DNA of 24,132 bases from a virus, in IMG/VR virus record IMGVR_UViG_3300009441_000445, positions 1-24,132 of that record. One strand, 5' to 3'. A model generated the notes under the pieces. The model was given only the letters and a program-made list of their open reading frames with translations. It was not told the origin of the DNA and made no database searches. Shown here piece after piece: positions 22,356 through 24,132 of this stretch. Made by a program: the position numbers and the translations under genes. Positions within the stretch are counted from its first letter, which is position 1; every line of letters starts with the position of its first letter.

Positions 22356-23379
22356 TGTCTTTTCCTTTATAATATTTATACAAGTCGATACTTGCAAGGT
22401 TCTTCATCTTACTCTCACACATAATATCTGTATGTGGTAAAAAACTTAATGCCCAATCGTTTGCAATCTTGTTAGGATACCATTCACTGTGTCCACGTAA
22501 TTTGCCTTTCTTGTAGCCTGCTTCTAATAACGCAACCATATCAGGTAATGTATCGTGTGCATAGCCTTCGGGCAATTCTTCTGTTCTACTATAGCTGTAA
22601 TGTATTGCAGGACGCACACCACGCCAGCTATCAATTACACGCTTAAATCTATCGTCAGTGGGTTGAATGTATTCTTTTTCTCTGCACCAGTGATGGTGTA
22701 TGTCGAGTACAAGTGCGCAGTGGTCGACAAGCTCGAGGCTGTGTTCGATGCCCCACTTGTTTTCGTCGTTTTCAATGGTAATACAGTTTCGTGCCTCTGG
22801 AGACAATCGCTGAATTGCACTAATGATACCGGCTGGACCTTGACGTCCTGAGATGTGGACGTTACACTTGAAGTCTTGCCAAGTCTTGCCGTAGCCCATC
22901 CACCTAATGAGATCCGTATGATACTCAAATTCCTCTATGCTCCTGTCAACAATATCTGGATTATCTGACGCAAGCACAGTAAACTGACCAGGATGCATAC
23001 TAAGCCGAACATCCAAGGAACGAGCAAGTGTACCGACCCTAGCAAGGTGCGTTGCGCAGTAATTACGTACATCAGGTAGCTGCCAAAAATAAGCCCAGGT
23101 AGTATGGGTGTAAACAGGAAGACAATCGCTACCCAGTCGTACCATTCTAAGTTCATTTGGTAGTCCTCCTACATATTCAATCAAGTTGTAATACGATTGA
23201 ATGTTGTGTTCCATAATATCCCAAAGCCGCTGCTCTGCTACTTCAGTAGTTTGACGGTTAAGCCACTGTACTGTTGTACTGCGAGTATTTAGTGGACGCT
23301 GAATCTCTTCAAGAACTTTTTTCTTTTGCGTTTGATCTGGATGCATGTACTTGCATGCAAAGCCTATACGTTCTACCAT
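22291..23379 (-). CDS. uvsE: UV-damage endonuclease UvsE/UvdE-like
   Basis: A 362-residue TIM-barrel repair enzyme that nicks DNA 5' of UV photoproducts. Family features visible: 'ERIGFACK' (3-10); 'LRMVRLGSDCLP' (77-88); 'RLSMHPGQFTVL' (125-136) with H129; 'CNVHISGRQGP' (172-182) with H175; 'CITIENDENKWG' (199-210) with E203; 'LVLDIHHHWC' (223-232) with D226 and the HHH; 'AIHYSYSR' (258-265) with H260; 'LRGHSEWYPNK' (294-304) with H297; and 'DIMCESKMKNLA' (318-329) with E322 and K324. These are the likely metal ligands and active-site lysine, so the enzyme looks intact. Its last about 30 residues run past the core and overlap the next gene. A GGAAG is 9 bases before the ATG. A sigma70-type promoter lies about 115 bases upstream. 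Confidence 0.93.
   Translation of the reverse strand: MVERIGFACKYMHPDQTQKKKVLEEIQRPLNTRSTTVQWLNRQTTEVAEQRLWDIMEHNIQSYYNLIEYVGGLPNELRMVRLGSDCLPVYTHTTWAYFWQLPDVRNYCATHLARVGTLARSLDVRLSMHPGQFTVLASDNPDIVDRSIEEFEYHTDLIRWMGYGKTWQDFKCNVHISGRQGPAGIISAIQRLSPEARNCITIENDENKWGIEHSLELVDHCALVLDIHHHWCREKEYIQPTDDRFKRVIDSWRGVRPAIHYSYSRTEELPEGYAHDTLPDMVALLEAGYKKGKLRGHSEWYPNKIANDWALSFLPHTDIMCESKMKNLASIDLYKYYKGKDNEQLSSKNVRQDYSSRELVTG
22373..22380 (-). promoter_or_regulatory. Perfect T4-type late promoter inside uvsE
   Basis: The minus strand reads TATAAATA, exact match to the T4 late consensus, 18 bases before the ATG of the 95-residue gene and within the coding region of uvsE. It would let the small gene be read late, separately from uvsE. 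Confidence 0.68.
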
Positions 23380-23522
23380 ATTCTATAACTTCCGTCTAGT
23401 TCGTGTGTGCCTGAATTATAAATTGCCCATGCTATACAGTTGTACCATGCATAGTGTGGATTCTGCCTTAGTTGCTTGTACCATTGTTTAAATAGTATAA
23501 CACGTTTCTTAAACCTTGTCAA
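23373..23522 (-). CDS. Possible Trp-rich small protein (49 aa), TTG start
   Basis: Between the reductase and uvsE genes an open frame encodes 'TRFKKRVILFKQWYKQLRQN', then 'PHYAWYNCIAWAIYNSGTHE' and a 'LDGSYRIW' end. The composition (Trp, Tyr, basic residues) is protein-like and the stop TAG overlaps the uvsE ATG (ATGGTAG), as other junctions here do. The only good start in frame is TTG at 23520-23522, which overlaps the reductase stop and the -35 of a strong promoter; the ribosome site is weak. Real gene, remnant or chance are all possible. No family recognised. Confidence 0.42.
   Translation of the reverse strand: MTRFKKRVILFKQWYKQLRQNPHYAWYNCIAWAIYNSGTHELDGSYRIW
23494..23522 (-). promoter_or_regulatory. 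Strong sigma70-type promoter upstream of uvsE
   Basis: The minus strand carries a perfect -35 TTGACA (23517-23522), a 17-base spacer and a -10 TATACT (23494-23499, one mismatch). Transcription should begin near 23487 and read the uvsE region. The -35 overlaps the stop of the reductase gene. This is the best host-type promoter in the window, consistent with early expression of the UV-repair gene by host RNA polymerase. Confidence 0.72.
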
Positions 23523-24132
23523 CCTACAAACGCCCGCTCTTGCACAAATGTACCTTGTGTCTTTTTATTACCTTCACAAAATCCTAATGTACTAAAATGT
23601 TCTTTTAGGTCATTGTTAAATCCTATACTACCGCATAACATCACACGTTGGAAAGATGGATCGTTAATCTTAACAGTGCCATCCTCCATGAATATTTGAA
23701 TACGTCCTTTTAGTTCAGCATCTTCTTGTGTCACTGTACTGATGTATTCAATAGGCATTTCGTTTAAAAAGTCTCTATAACAATCCTGCTCAGCATTTAA
23801 TCTAGTTGTCCATGTCACTGTTATGTTTTCAAACAAGTCATATGTTTCGGGATCACGTAGCAAACTAATAAACGGTGCAATACCTGTGCCACTTGCCATC
23901 ATTACTAAATGACCACCTAGTTCTAAGTTAGCAAGCAATAATGTACCAGTTGGCTTCTCTCCTACTTCTAGCATATCGCCTACTTTAATATGCTGTAGTT
24001 TACTCGTAAGTGGTCCATCTGGCACTTTGATACTGTAAAATTCAATCCAGTCATCATACGGACCACTTGATATACTGTATGCTCTCATTATAGGTTTGTT
24101 CTTTTGTAGTTTTTCTGACCAGTTGTCTAACC
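23519..24132 (-). CDS. Ferredoxin/flavodoxin-NADP+ reductase, bacterial Fpr type (5' partial)
   Basis: The 5' end runs off the right edge: the frame stays open to 24132 (adding 'LDNWSEKLQKNKPI' before MRAYS), and family members need this upstream part. Motifs visible: RAYSISSGPYDDWIEFYSIK (FAD-binding RxYS; the E-F-Y-S-I-K segment typical of Fpr), 'VPDGPLTSKLQHIKVGD', 'PTGTLLL', the NADP-binding 'MASGTGIAPFISLLRDPETY', 'TWTTR', 'MLCGSIGFNNDLKEHF' (CGS-x-x-F/M near the C-terminus), and the closing 'GTFVQERAFVG' (compare YVIERAFV). The enzyme moves electrons between NADPH and ferredoxin or flavodoxin. About the N-terminal 50 residues are missing from the window, not the genome. The stop overlaps a sigma70 promoter. 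Confidence 0.9.
   Translation of the reverse strand, partial: LDNWSEKLQKNKPIMRAYSISSGPYDDWIEFYSIKVPDGPLTSKLQHIKVGDMLEVGEKPTGTLLLANLELGGHLVMMASGTGIAPFISLLRDPETYDLFENITVTWTTRLNAEQDCYRDFLNEMPIEYISTVTQEDAELKGRIQIFMEDGTVKINDPSFQRVMLCGSIGFNNDLKEHFSTLGFCEGNKKTQGTFVQERAFVG

Noticed and set aside
22356-22397. Longer start for the 95-residue gene, adding 14 residues
   Set aside because: The upstream start is a non-ATG codon without a ribosome site, and would lie upstream of the perfect late promoter octamer; the ATG at 22353-22355 has AAAGGA at a suitable distance.
22635-22928. Minus-strand open frame of 97 codons in another frame of uvsE
   Set aside because: It is entirely inside the conserved UvsE core and has no ribosome site or recognisable motif.
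23416-23484. 22-codon ATG-started frame just after the sigma70 promoter
   Set aside because: It is very short, has no ribosome site, and competes with a longer, more protein-like frame; its ATG sits almost at the predicted transcript start. Kept only as a possibility.

Overview
The window is part of the genome of a T4-like (straboviral/kyanoviral type) marine myovirus. It is AT-rich, densely packed and almost entirely coded on the minus strand, with stop/start overlaps of the ATGA and TAATG kind. T4-type landmarks are the clamp-loader ATPase gp44, a gp31-like co-chaperonin, a DexA-like 3'-5' exonuclease and T4-type late-promoter octamers. A UV-damage endonuclease, a HesB/IscA protein and very large fibre proteins are typical of marine T4-like phages. 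There is no photosynthesis gene here. The ferredoxin-NADP reductase is of the bacterial Fpr type and the aldolase is a class I bacterial type, so the host could be a marine heterotroph (for example an alphaproteobacterium) as easily as a cyanobacterium; the sequence alone does not settle this.

In the direction of minus-strand transcription (high to low coordinates): (1) 24132-21570 is an accessory block: Fpr (5' end cut by the window), a possible Trp-rich small protein, UvsE, a coiled-coil small protein with its own late promoter inside uvsE, and a small membrane protein. Two small plus-strand genes (21286-21573 and 21836-22084) are inserted here. (2) 21222-5284 is the virion adhesion/tail block: an A-type Fe-S carrier, a 3208-residue fibre protein, two more fibre-like proteins, an Ig-like-domain structural protein and a short fibre-like protein. 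Late promoters precede the Fe-S carrier, the 569-residue fibre protein and the short fibre-like protein. (3) 5284-1 is a housekeeping and metabolism block: a stand-alone piece resembling the DNA polymerase III alpha palm, a GroES-like protein, two MazG-like pyrophosphohydrolases, an SGNH hydrolase, a DnaQ-fold exonuclease, a HAD-like phosphatase, a class I fructose-bisphosphate aldolase and the start of gene 44.

The genes point to two jobs. One is host attachment, with about 15 kb of fibre-like protein. The other is reshaping host nucleotide, carbon and redox metabolism through the MazG-like enzymes, HAD phosphatase, aldolase, Fpr and Fe-S carrier. No tRNA, rRNA, CRISPR, insertion sequence or convincing rho-independent terminator was seen. 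No gene-free stretch exceeds about 110 bases. The most unusual items are the catalytically incomplete Pol III alpha-like protein, the aldolase directly upstream of gene 44, and the five-fold repeated helical module inside the giant fibre.
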